A DNA stretch of 64,000 nucleotides from Pteria penguin (Eukaryota; Mollusca; Bivalvia; Pterioida; Pteriidae), in contig CM068586.1 of NCBI GenBank assembly GCA_035048485.1, positions 32,148,849-32,212,848 of the forward strand. The letters are read 5' to 3'. A program made the position numbers and the translations under genes. Below, in pieces: positions 20,711 through 32,000 of this stretch (the stretch's first letter is position 1; each line of letters starts with the position of its first letter). A model generated the notes under the pieces. The model was given only the letters and a program-made list of their open reading frames with translations. It did no database searches and was not told where the DNA came from.

Positions 20711-21814
20711 CTAAGAACATATATAGTTACAGTGTGTCGTCCATAGGTATAATTGTATTAGCTTTGGAATGCCAAGATAGGTTGAAATGTGGTCCTTTTG
20801 ATTTTATTCATCAGCAACAAAGGACGATTGTATGTGTAATTGACAAAATTCTGTGAATGTTAAATGTGTAGTGCATAATGCGTGCGTCACTAAAATATGG
20901 GAACAATTTGAAAAATTGACCAGGCATTGTATAAAAATAGATAGAGACCAACATATGACTTAATTATCCCATAGGGGTGTGCGTTTTTACTGCAAAACCG
21001 GGAAGTCGGGATTTTCACTTAACCGATATGAATTTTATTTCAAAAACCGGTTCAAGATCGTTTTCTATTTTTATTCTTTCGACTTCTGTCTTTCAAAATT
21101 GCGAATGAACACCATTTCGTTCGCAATAAGAAGGCAAAAGCAAGCAAGCAATTAATTTAATTAAAGAGGGACAAAGGTTTAAAGGAAAATGTAGCATTAT
21201 GGAATTTATGCCGCGAAAAGACAAAATACTTAAGGACTTAAAATCTGACTGCTCACTTTCGTCTCCACCCGGACTTGGAATCTGTCAAAATGTTTTGTTG
21301 TAATATAATGACGCAATGTATAACACAATTCGTACAAATATCACAATATATTGCAATGCACATTTTGACTGAAAATACTAAGCCCTAGTATCCATAACAG
21401 GGAAAAAAGATGGGTTTGATGGCGTATAAAACATACAAAGCCACACTAATACATGTAAATAGTTTTAATCAACAGTTCGGCATCTAATTATTTCACCCAT
21501 GTTGTCACTAGTCATATAATTAAGAAGATTGCATAATTGTTTATGTATTATTTATTGTCATTAAATGAATTATACGATAAAGTAATGCCCAGAACTGTCT
21601 AGTGGGTGCAACAATCTTGTGCAATTAACTTATCTCCATTGTAAGATGTTACGCTTGATGCTGCGAGTTTGTGACGTATCTTCAACGATTGCTCCTAGTT
21701 TAGAGGGAAAGGGAAAGACATCTGACTTAAATGTAGGGCAGAAATCACCGAGATGAACAATAAAAGTTGATATCAAGTAATGATAATAATACATGTAATA
21801 ACATTACAAAAATA
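20711..21814. other. Spacer with possible hAT-type terminus
   Basis: TAGGGGTGTGCG near 20971 followed by AAAACCGG motifs resembles a hAT-type terminus, but no matching inverted end was found. Nothing else recognised. Confidence 0.3.
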
Positions 21815-22125
21815 TTGATTTTACGACAAATGCCAAACCGAATTAGGACAGTTAGTTGAGAAGCAAAAGATACTCAAATAACCGGTTTACGGACCGACCT
21901 TCTCACTAATCGCAAATTCAGAATAATGAAGGGACACACATTTAAAAATTTATAAATAATTTTCCATATAGGGAAAAAGGATCAACGAGTATATCAGGTT
22001 GAGAGGTCATAAAAATATATAAACACTAAGAGTAATATAGAGGAAGATTATGATATCAAACATATGTAGAGCGATATCAACATGAGGTAACTGTGCTTTG
22101 CTGGTCAGCTATGAATGTGACCTCA
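21815..22125 (-). mobile_element. PLE-A 3' UTR fragment
   Basis: The reverse complement aligns with 58240-58510: TTTATATATTTTTATGACCT and CTCAACCTGATA, AAATTATTTATAAATTTTTA, AGTGAGAAGGTCGGTCCGTA, AACCGGTTA, and then a diverged match to CCGTCCTAAGTCGGTATCG. There is no coding part, so it is a 5'-truncated, older copy. Confidence 0.72.
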
Positions 22126-22734
22126 CTTTTCACAGCCATGCAATTTAGTGAATTAATAACTCTCGCTTTAACAAAGTGTCATATGCATTCTCGGTTACGT
22201 CTGTTCTTAAATATATATCTCTTAAAAGTGCTTTGGAATTTAACTCGAAAATTTAAATCAATTATTGTGTGAGCGAAATACCGTCTATCTGTCTGTCACA
22301 CTATAAAATATAACACATATAATTATGTACGAGAGATATAATAATATATACAAATGAAATGCATGTAATTAATTGTTCACAAGCAGAGAATCGTCCATCA
22401 CGGTAAATATCGAAATGATTGATTCATAGTATTTCTTACGCCAGAGGAGTAAACACGAGAGTTATTTAAAATAGCTTGCAGTCTGCTAATAAAATTCACA
22501 TATAAAACAATGTACGTCTAATTATTACAGTACACTAAGTTTCAAAGTTAAAAACTCGTAAAGACTAATTTTTAAAACCTTCATATACATTCCAATTAAT
22601 ATATTGCACGAACGCACAAACTTGTAGTTTTTAAATCAAAGTGGCTATAATGATTTATCCATAGTTGCATATAAAAGAATAAAATAATCTTAATGTCATT
22701 CTCTTATCATTTGAGATATCGGCATTAAAATTAG
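22126..22734. other. Spacer, nothing recognised
   Basis: AT-rich. No feature recognised. Confidence 0.45.
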
Positions 22735-22957
22735 AACCCAGAGACAAATTCTTCGAAGCTTTAACCACTGGTTAAGGTAACCATTGATCAAAGTTAAAAA
22801 TAGATTAATTTATAAGAGTTATACTTAAATTAAAGTGCTGGTTTCATATACTATAAATCAGTACACAGACAATGGTTTTAAGTCTTCTTATTTCAAAGAT
22901 ATATTCAAATGAAATTTAACCAATGGTTAAAGTTTCGAACAACTGGCCCCCGATGGC
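22735..22957. mobile_element. MITE with ~24-bp TIR
   Basis: TTCGAAGCTTTAACCACTGG (from 22752) and the reverse complement of the right end, TTCGAAACTTTAACCATTGG, match with two differences and continue as TTAA. The outer flanks CAACTGGCCCCCG (right) and AACCCAGAGACAAAT (left) are weakly complementary. No ORF. Confidence 0.6.
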
Positions 22958-23984
22958 GGGTTGCGTAACTATCAATTTACACTTATATCATCTACAATTT
23001 ATGCACTAAGTAAACCTCGTATTTCACCATTAAATGACTGATCATTACCATAGAGGTACACGGCACTGATTGGAGCACGCACCGTCACAGCTGTATAATT
23101 AATTTACTACAAGAGACAGCCTCGACTAAAAGTTTAAGTTGTTGCAGCTATGTCATCCTAGATCGTCCAGGCGCCATGCTAACGACCTGCCCAATGAAAC
23201 TGTCTATAGTAATTAAAGATGACTTAAATATTCTACAGTTATCACATGAATGACAACTGAACTTTGTACTCTTAGTTATGTATCTAAAACATATGCTAAA
23301 CGGATTTTGTCCGAACCGTTTTTTTAAAGCCGATGAAAGGTGGTCTGCGGACAATCTCGCTACTTTTATTCTTTCATACTAATAGAATTACAAGTGCTTC
23401 TTTTCTAATTTAATACAAATGAAACGTCAAGCTGTGCAACTATCTATTAAATCAGGCCATCATTTATGGGGTAAAGAAAACAATCTTAACCTGTATTTGT
23501 GATTTCATGTAGAAAATGAGTAATCATAATATTTGTTATAATTGCATGGAGTAAATATTAAATATGATAGTACACATTTCATTTTAAGTTAATATAAATG
23601 ATAATTATTAAAACATAACTATTCAATCGGATATATTACGAATGAAAACGATTTATATTGCAATATCATAGAGATCGATGCCCCGTATACCAACTTATAT
23701 ACATAAAATTGTATATAAAAAATTTGCATATATCGCAATAATATGTCTTTATATCGTACATATAGTTATTAGTATTAATTCATGCATGTTAAGGTAAATG
23801 AATGGTTATGAAATTTTGAAGTCAAGTATTCACGATTTTTGTCCTGTCTTACTAATTTCCGTTTTTCAAATTTAAAAACATTACCTTTATTGCTCATTAA
23901 GCATGATTAAAAATAATCTGTTATTTATCACACATGGTTTTGTTGAAAGTTTTCGAAAGCATTCTTGGGGTTGTTGTTTAAAGT
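22958..23984. other. Spacer, nothing recognised
   Basis: AT-rich. A short minus-strand frame at 23148-23354 is unrecognised. Confidence 0.45.
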
Positions 23985-24180
23985 CCCTCGATGATTAAGG
24001 CATCTGCACCTGATTCGGTAACCACATAATTTTGTCCAATGCCGGGACATTTGTTCTTGGTGTTTAATGTCTCATCTGAAGGATAGATCACCTCGGACAA
24101 CGAGCCGACAGCAGAAATTGAACCCCCGGGTCCTAAGATTGAGGTTCAGCGTGATATCAGTGAACTTGACTGTCCCCTCG
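23985..24180 (-). mobile_element. SINE, second tRNA-derived subfamily
   Basis: On the minus strand an A-box-like TCACTGATATCACG and B-box-like GGGGGTTCAATTTC are followed by CTTCAGATGAGACATTAAAC and ACCAAGAAC, the same central motif as the other SINEs. The 3' end differs (GGTGCAGATGCCTTAATCAT). Imperfect flanking repeats (TCCCTCGA / TCCCCTCGA) may be the target duplication. Confidence 0.55.
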
Positions 24181-24484
24181 AATAGGTCGTGTAGACAGAG
24201 CACGTAATGTATCTAATGATGGGAATTAGTTTATTACACTCCGATATATATGCAATGTCCGAGTTATAGATTTTTTAAAACTAGATGCAATCGAAAACGC
24301 TGAGGTCGTTGCATGCAGTGTGATAAAAACTAATATGTATAAAACTTGCGCTTGTGTTTGAGGTTACACCTTTAGATATAAATAAAACAAAAAATACGTA
24401 TAGAACTGTGAAAATTTCGAACTGCTCAACATTTATCGTGATATGTCACTGTTAATCATAGCAGAAGACTGTATGTCAATTAAC

Positions 24485-24802
24485 GGCCTGAAGTCGGCGC
24501 CATGTTCGCGGAATAATCGAATATACCTGTGGAGTTCTTCATGAATATGTTTTAATTCGTTTTTCTTTGAGTCCGATTTCGTATTTTATGGACATTATTT
24601 TTATGACATTTAATTTGAGGAAGATTGGTGACATTGGCTGTGGAAACTAGAATATTGTCATGTGATGTCTTGGGTCCTGTACTGTGCTGATATATTGATT
24701 CATTTTGTTTGAAAGTTATTACATTACCATGTTCTATAAAACACTAAAGTTACTAGTTTTATGTGACTGGAACTCACAGCAATATACCACAGTAAGACAT
24801 CC
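24485..24802. repeat. Diverged relative of the 43.7-kb region
   Basis: GTCGGCGCCATG and GAATATACCT near 24495-24530 echo the start of the MITE at 43676. CCACAGTAAGACATCCATGG near 24787 echoes the flank at 43635-43660. Boundaries are unclear. Confidence 0.35.
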
Positions 24803-24892
24803 ATGGACCCCTGAACGTAAGAGATAAGATCAGGTGCCGGGAGAAGAAAGCGTCTCCTGTTTAGCTAGCCACACCAGCCATGAATGCTCTAG
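24803..24892 (-). repeat. PLE-B 3' block (solo)
   Basis: GATAAGATCAGGTGCCGGGA, GAAAGCGTCTCCTG and CCACACCAGCCATGAATGC match the minus-sense 3' block, close to that at 43880-43970. Confidence 0.65.
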
Positions 24893-25169
24893 ACATACAA
24901 GTGACTCTAACTATTACAACAATGGACGTTTAAAAGGTTAATGTGAATCAACATTGTATAGAAAGTTTCACAAAAGAATAGATAAATCCCAACATTCTAG
25001 CATAAATGAAATGCAATTATGATCATTAAGTATTTTCTCTGGCATCAACACATGTTCCATTTCCTTTACAAATTGTAGAGGAATATATGTATCAAACGTG
25101 CCAATATAACTTAAACATGGCAGAAGAGATGCCCTCTTAAACCTGCTAAGGTATGATATTTTATCCGGT

Positions 25170-25957
25170 TCTACCACAGGCACTCTGTTACATGAAGAGT
25201 GACTTTTTAAAACTAACCCCCCCCCTTTCTTTGACATAGTCTCGCTCCCCTTTCCCCTAAGGTAATAAACGACGGTCAGAATGCAGCCGCTTCAACCAGT
25301 ATTTCCTATAAGTTCCGATGATAGTCAGAGTAAAGTAAGGTACCAACATGTAAAATAATGTCTATCCTTTTGATATCTGTCCTCAAAATTTCATGTATGC
25401 ATTTTAAAGGCACCAACAAACGCAAATTCGAACGGCACAACTCGCGGACAGTTTGCTCGCCAGTCGCCATGTTGATACAGGGTGTAGGGTGTAAAAACAA
25501 GATCGGTATAATGACAAAATTGCCAGGATCGTGATAAAAGAGAGTACTAAAGCTATAAAAAATGGAATAAAGATTCAACGTTAATTTTGTTTCAGTCATA
25601 CATTGAACTACTACTCTTTAGCATTATTCAAGCAAACATTGTCCTATTTAAGCAAATAAACCTGTAATATATTAACGGCGAGGAAACTGGGGTTCCAATT
25701 TGCATTTGTTGGCGCTTTTAAAAATGCTGAAATGAAATTTTGAGGACATATATTATCAGGTTAGATATTATTTTACATGCTGGCACTTTATTTTCCTCTG
25801 ATTATCATCGGAACTTGTAGGAAATACTGGTTGGAGTGGCTGCATCCTGACCGTCGTTTCTTACCTTAGGGGAAAGGGGAACGAGAAGATATATAAAGGA
25901 AGGGGGAGGTTAATTTTAAAAAGGCACTCTCCATGTAACACAATGCCTGTGGTTCTA
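25170..25957. repeat. Long inverted repeat (hairpin), arms ~265 bp
   Basis: The left arm (about 25170-25437) and right arm (about 25695-25957) are inverted complements at roughly 80-85% identity by eye, with a ~255-bp spacer. Matching blocks include ACCACAGGCA, CCCCTTTCCCCTAAGGTAA, AACCAGTATTTCCTA, AAGTTCCGATGAT, ACATGTAAAATAAT and GTCCTCAAAATTTCAT. Open frames crossing the arms (minus 24968-25237 and 25306-25599) are unrecognised. A transcript would fold into a long imperfect hairpin. It may be a foldback-type element or an inverted duplication. Confidence 0.75.
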
Positions 25958-27805
25958 CAGGAGTATTAAGAAGTCACCAAGGCTTAGAAAAATAATTTGA
26001 AAGACGCAGTTATTCAGGGAGATTAAGCATTTTCCGAATACTTTAGACTCAGTTAAAGGAAAGCAGTTCATTACTTCTATTTAAAATAGCCTTTCATACA
26101 GATAAAATAGATCAATTACCTGAATGGTACACAATAACACCACAAGGCACTTGTGGCAAACACAGCTGAATGCTGTTATGAAGGAAATAGAAAAAAAAAG
26201 TGCAACTCTGGAATCTTTATTTCATTCCGAGAATACACAAAAGGGATACATGTAATTGTAAAGAGTCTCAATATATATTTCTGGTTTTCAAGACGTGAAG
26301 TTAATGTTTCTCAAAAATCATTCAAATATTTGTCGTGCAAAATCAGTTAGATATTTGTCGTGCCTTATTATTTAATATTTTTAAACTTTAGTTCAATAAT
26401 TTTGAAAGCTACACATGATTCAGTTAATAACGCATATATATAATCTACACAATTCAATCGACGTACCCAATAATTCAAAGTGGAAGTTAAATTTGCACTA
26501 TCGAAGTATTTTTGAAATATGCACAATTACGTATGGATAAGTGCTGCCGGGCAACATTTTACACCACTTGTAGTTTTCAAATTTTGTAGAAATAAACAAG
26601 TAATACCGCATTATATGCATACTTGAATAGCTATTACTCTGAACTTTGTATAATATTCCGTGCTTCCAAGAACAGAATTTTCCATGTCGTATGGTGTTCC
26701 TATATATTCTGTAACAAACTGTGTTTTGTTGCTGGCCTAAATTTTTTCAGTCGTCGGTTTAAAAATAAAAAATGAGCATTACGTTTTTGACCGATTTATT
26801 TTATAGGGTACAAAATATTCTGCATAGCAGTTTTTGCCAGAGTAAGACTATGTTAGCGAATAAGGATGCATCAACAATTTCTTTTGTTATCAATTGTATG
26901 CTTGAAGATTTGAAAATGTTTTGTGGTCGCTCTACAACGATTAAAGTGTAGTAAATTTTTATAATATTATCATATTTTTCATAATATAGACAGGAAATTT
27001 TTATTTAAATTTAAATGATTGATTTTGTATGCAATATTAACAAATTGAGTACCTTCTTGTATAAATGCAAAATATAAGGCGCAACCAATAAAACATGTGG
27101 AAACAGGTTTTATTCTAGTGGTAATTTCAAACACTTTGTAGAAGCGAATTCCTCTTCAAACTGTACGCAAATATTTCCCAATATATGGTAAAGGTACCAC
27201 TGAAAATATGCATATACACTCATATTTGAATCGTTCAACACAGGAGGATTTTTCATAGAATAGATATGTTATTAAACCCATACTGTGCGTTTATGCTGGC
27301 GGGACTATCGATTATGTGTCCCAATTTCCGCAATACGAAATTAAGATTTAGATCTATTACAATATTTAATATAAATATGATTTTTAATTGAATCTTTTGA
27401 AATTGAGAAATATGAACGATATAAATGACGCATGTACACTTGTCTAGTTGATGAGAAACATGATTAAGTCATTGTTGAATGCAAAGTATCCAAAATCCTG
27501 TTTGGTTAATAAGATATATCTTAATTGATTCTCTCTGAAATCTTGCATGTGTATATTTAATGCTTAGAAACACTACGTTGTGAATCTCAAAAAACCATAG
27601 TGAGAATGTGACATCAATTTAATCAGAATTAAATGACTTTAAACGACAAATTAAACAATGATTATATTTAAAATCAATAAGCTTCTTATGATGTTATGCA
27701 TCAAAGATGATACAATTTCAATTGTCACAACAATTATTCCCATTAATCCGTATAATTTGTTATAATTGTATATAATCAAATTGTTTTTAAATAATTAAAC
27801 GCCCG
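25958..27805. other. Long AT-rich stretch, nothing recognised
   Basis: No gene, repeat copy or RNA recognised on either strand. Confidence 0.5.
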
Positions 27806-28160
27806 TCATAGACAATATGCCCCGGAAATCACGAAAAAGACTATACGTCTTGTACTGGGCCTCGCTAGAGCCTTATACAGACTTTTACTCGAACGTTGCA
27901 CGCTGACAAACAAGGCGGTTGGGACTAAATGGCGGTACTTATTGTAACCTCATTCAGAAGAGACATGGTCCTCAACCTCGTCCCCTCTGAATGTCAGTCG
28001 GGTCTCCTACAGATAATGGGTCTGAGCTCGCTACCATACCGGCAGAGCACTGTTTTCTCAGTTTGATGTCGCTTTACATATTTTTGATACCATCATGTTT
28101 TTCTGCACTACTATACGGGTTTATATACTGTTGAGACACTTGTTGACCATTGATCATTGA
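27806..28160 (+). mobile_element. PLE-A fragment, ORF end and 3' UTR
   Basis: Aligns with 57995-58350. Shared blocks are AAAAAGACTATA, CTTGAACG-like CTCGAACGTTGCACGCTGAC, GAGACATGGTCCTCAACCTC, GTCCCCTCTGA and GGCAGAGCAC. It encodes the last ~40 residues of the RT protein (LLLERCTLTNKAVGT) and runs into the 3' UTR. The 3' terminus is lost near 28160. Confidence 0.78.
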
Positions 28161-28389
28161 CCAACTTATACCATGTTAATGCATGTACTGGTATATATAA
28201 GAATACAAAAGTAATTTCAGCTATTTTAAAATGACAGCAATGCACCTATTTCACAACAGTCATTCCGTGGTCTATGCTTCTAAGACATTAGACTAAGCAC
28301 CCCTGATGAGAATGCGTTTCCAGTTTGGCTAATATACATGTATCATATTTCAGAATATGTGCAAAATAAGAATATGAAATATCATTGGA

Positions 28390-29041
28390 CAGAAAGTGTC
28401 ACAACCACGGTATTATGGATTCGTTTTCATCACTCGGATTTTCAAGTGTCTGTTAAAAATGTTTTATAAAGTTGCAGTCTTGTGGAGTTCTGTAGATTGT
28501 ATCCACAGTAATTGGTAGTGTTTCAGAAGGTGAATGTCAGCCAGACTGCCTCCATATTAACAGATGGAATATCAGACGTTGTGAACTCAAATTTCAAGTT
28601 GATATATATGCATACTCCACCGCCGTTACGGTCTTACCTTATTGTAGAGTAGCCCTCAATTTCAACCTCTGAATCACTTACAGTGTAGTCCAGCCATGAC
28701 TCACTTATAGATATCACTGCAGCTTTGGTATGTAGTGCTAAAGGGCGAATTTCAGATAATTTTGGCAATAATGATGTAACATTTGTGTGTATGAAATGCA
28801 TGCCCTTCTTGAAATATTTATAGGTGTTGCTCAATTCCTTCAAGTCTTCAGTTGACTTAGGCAATGCAATATTGTCCTCATCATTTTTGTCATGATGAAT
28901 TTCCGCGAGGGGTCTGATTGGGCATTTGTGACATAGAAAATTCAACTTAGAGCTGTTTTTCATTTCAATGTATTTTTCATTTGTAATATGTCGAGTACAT
29001 CTTGAGTACATGTTGAGGCAATTTTCCTTCTTTTTCTCCAA
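28390..29041 (-). pseudogene. LINE endonuclease N-terminal part (CR1/L2-like)
   Basis: A frame open from 29041 to 28634 encodes a CTRHI...FLCHKC cysteine/histidine pattern (residues ~15-40), a linker, and the start of an apurinic-type endonuclease: GMHFIHTNVTSLLPKLSEIR, then ISISESWLD (catalytic glutamate region) and VEIEGYSTIR. In shifted frames it continues as DRNGGGVCIYI and ITVDTIYRTP to about 28390. This is the N-terminal half of a CR1/L2-type ORF2, where a PHD-like finger often precedes the nuclease. The nuclease nicks target DNA to prime reverse transcription. No RT follows, so the copy is broken at its 3' side. Confidence 0.78.
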
Positions 29042-29589
29042 AATTAAATGGTATATTTTATCATGTCTAATAAATATAGAGGCAAAAGAAAAGAAAATTA
29101 ATGCTATTAAAATACGATGTTACATGTTAGATAATGTAATTCGACGCATATACTAGCCAACATGTTTAAGTTACGTCTGTCAAACACGGACAGTATAAAA
29201 AAGCATTATAAAAGCATTAACACTTTACAGCTGTCTCCTTGTGTTCTGTGTAATGACAGTTACAGGCGATATTCGTATAATTTGTCTCATAAACCTTTTC
29301 ATTAATCACACAGATGAATGAGTGATAGCTTTTTTTTTCTTTTTTTTCTAAAGTATGTCTAGACATAAATGTTTTTATTTGCCATGTAACGTTTTCTTAG
29401 ATTACGACCGAGTTTCTTGTGGTTAGATTTGAACATACACTTTATGACAATTTGCTTATATTTTACAATGTATGTATATTGATATGTTGTAGGCGAGGGC
29501 TGACGTAGTTAAATAACCCTAGGGAAAATAAAATCATTGAAGGTATCTCTTGAGCTTCAAGACAAAAACACTATTTTTATATCAAACTC
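29042..29589. other. Spacer, nothing recognised
   Basis: Probably includes the upstream part of the LINE fragment, but no motif is legible. Confidence 0.4.
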
Positions 29590-29715
29590 ATGAATATGTA
29601 ACCTGTGGACGAGGTTCAGGGCCCTGACAAGAGGTTTCGACAAGGCCCATTATTTAGCATTCAGCGTGCAAGGTTCAAGTAAAGTTCTGTATAGTCTTCT
29701 TGATGAATTAAACTT
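29590..29715 (-). mobile_element. PLE-A short fragment
   Basis: The minus strand reads AAGAAGACTATACAGAACTT, TACTTGAACCTTGCACGCTG, GGGCCTTGTCGAAACCTCTT and CCTGAACCTCGTCC, matching 58025-58175. Confidence 0.7.
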
Positions 29716-31094
29716 AAATACATAGTTAGTCCAAGGGGCATTGCTTCTTAAATATTTTTAACCCTTATCAAATTAAAACTTGACCTAGATATTCTTATGA
29801 TGTATCTCTATACTAAATTTCAAGTCAATACGTATATTCGTTGCATAGATACACCTAGGAAACTCGGAACTCGGAAATTTTAAGGATCATAACTCCGTCA
29901 AAATTATTCAACCGAAACCAAATCAGAATTGTAGATAACACGGAGCGAAATGATGACGGAAACTAAGGGGTAGGGCTATGTGTCCCGAATATTTGCAATG
30001 ATGGGGCATAAAAAAGCCATGCAGGTATAACAATATGTGCCATCAACAAAGACTATTTTTGTTTTGCATCTCTTGAGGCGACTTCATTATCACATTGATA
30101 TTAGTTTTAAGTATCAGGAATGAAAACAAGAAATGTGTTGCATGAATGATTCAACGTCTCTTCTGTAATAGGCACCTCGAGACTAGAATTATGTCTATCG
30201 ATAAAATATAAACGCCCGCCATTCCCTATGAGGTTCATTACACCTTGTACAATGTTATTAGATAGGTCATCTGGGAATTTTGTGAATATCATATCAACAA
30301 AAACTATGTATTTCTAAGTACCATTCTGCAAATATCTTAATCAAAACTGATCCCAAAAACAAATCACACGGCTAGTCGTCTACAGAAATCTGACATTCTA
30401 TTTTCATTCTTAAGCTTGAGAGAAACGATTCATGGAGAGGAGCAATTCGTTTGTCTTTGACTATGCCGTAGGTATTTCTATAATGCTGTGCGAGAAGCAG
30501 AGAATAATTAATTTTCCTGCGCTGTAGAATCATATTTTCTAGTCCATTAAATACATTAAAAGGAAGAAACAGGTAAGTACATGGAGCAAGCATGAGTACT
30601 CTAAACGAATATGCACAGTAAACATAACGGGCACTATATCAGTCATATGCAGTATACATATCTTGTACCATTCACATGCAGCAACTACTGCCGAGCAATA
30701 TTGTGATTCCTTATCCTCACAGAAAATCATTACAAGTCTACTTTTGCCAAGTGCGGAATCTTGTTATATGGTTTAATTGTACATATGTGATGTGGGCTCT
30801 GGAACTAGAACCAGAAAATTGTTGGGTTCATATTAATTTAACAAGTATTAATACAGGAAATTGCAATCACTACTTTCATACTTTTCCTATATGCTATAGT
30901 CTCATTTTGTCAGGTATGTGGTCTAGTGATACATGTGCATTTTTTCTGGGGCCCAGTTTTTTTTTTCCGTAGAAGTCTGTGTAATCTTTTATATGTCCCT
31001 CCTTCCTCTAGTTTGTAGCAATTAAATATGAATAAATGATAAATTAATTAATCAATGAGTATATAGATAAATTAAAATAAGTAAAATATAATGT
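29716..31094. other. Spacer, nothing recognised
   Basis: Short AT-rich frames only. Confidence 0.45.
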
Positions 31095-32000
31095 ATAAAA
31101 TCAATATCGAAGAAGTACCAAACCGTTAATCATTCTCAAAGTCCAAGGACAGATACAAAATCGTGTAAGTTTCAAAAAGGAACTGTTTTGAACCCCGAGA
31201 TACTGAAAAGTTCCGAGGTGAGACTAGGTACCCCGGGAGAGTATGCGTCTCCTCTCTGCATCACCCGTCACAGCAGTTCTCAAGAAACATGTCAAAATCA
31301 AGAGTTTTGGTTTCCTAATTGTACATACGAAAGTAAAAAATTGGTATACAAAGTCATATTTGGTGTTCACTGAACAGGTCATTTAGTCGCAATCCAGAAT
31401 ATTATCAATCATTCTAGAAAGAGGCACATCATATTTTCGTACAAGATCCCCATAGCGACCGTAGAACTTCCTCAGTGACGATTTCAGACGTTCTTAACAT
31501 ATCCCTGCATGAGCAACTTAGTGTCCAGTCGTTTGGCCCTTGGAATAAAACCGTCGTATAGAGAACAGGCTCTTGCGTACCTTATAAGTGGATATATAAA
31601 AACTACATAGGCAGGTGAGGACGAGATATTGCTGCAAAGAAACGGGAAGTTAGTTATTTGGAAGTTAAAATCGTCACGTTTGTCATACAGAGAGGTGTTC
31701 AAATGACCATCATTGTCGAAAGTTGAAACTATATCCAGATACGAAGCGGAATTATTGCTCTCGGTTGTCTCTTTTATCTCAAGTTCATGAGGATAGATTT
31801 CATGTATGTAATCCTTAAAGTTAGGATTATTGATTGACAATACGTCGTCTATATATCTATACGTAAAATTACACTGAGATGCAAGGATTTTTCTGTCTGT
31901 GGAGAGCATGTTTTGAATAAATTCTGCCTCATACGAATATAAGAAAATGTCAGTAAGAAGAGGGGCGCAGTTAAAAATAGTACAGGAATAGTCTAAGCAA
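31095..32000 (-). mobile_element. PLE-B copy with partly intact RT
   Basis: From right to left it holds RT palm, thumb, C-terminus and 3' UTR. The 3' UTR (31095-31390) aligns as an inverted copy with 53400-53700 and contains the 3' block at 31185-31265. The protein part is described separately. The 5' end fades out near 32000, upstream of the conserved NCAPLL block. Confidence 0.85.
31390..31980 (-). pseudogene. PLE-B reverse transcriptase, C-terminal half
   Basis: The minus strand shows NCAPLLTDIFLYSYEAEFIQ (about 31905-31965) and then the open frame 31484-31909 with FTYRYIDDVLSINNPNF (catalytic YIDD), HELEIKETTESNNSASYLDI, SLYDKRDDFNFQITNFPF and LIRYARACSLY. After a frameshift at about 31495 it ends with LRKFYGRYGDL and LSRMIDNI. 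These are the motif B, C and D regions and thumb of a Penelope-like RT. The expected VGIPMGT before NCAP is scrambled by an indel. The two aspartates of the active site are present, but the frame is not intact. Confidence 0.85.

Noticed and set aside
20971..21070. hAT transposon end
   Set aside because: Only one terminus-like sequence was seen; no inverted partner or 8-bp duplication was found.
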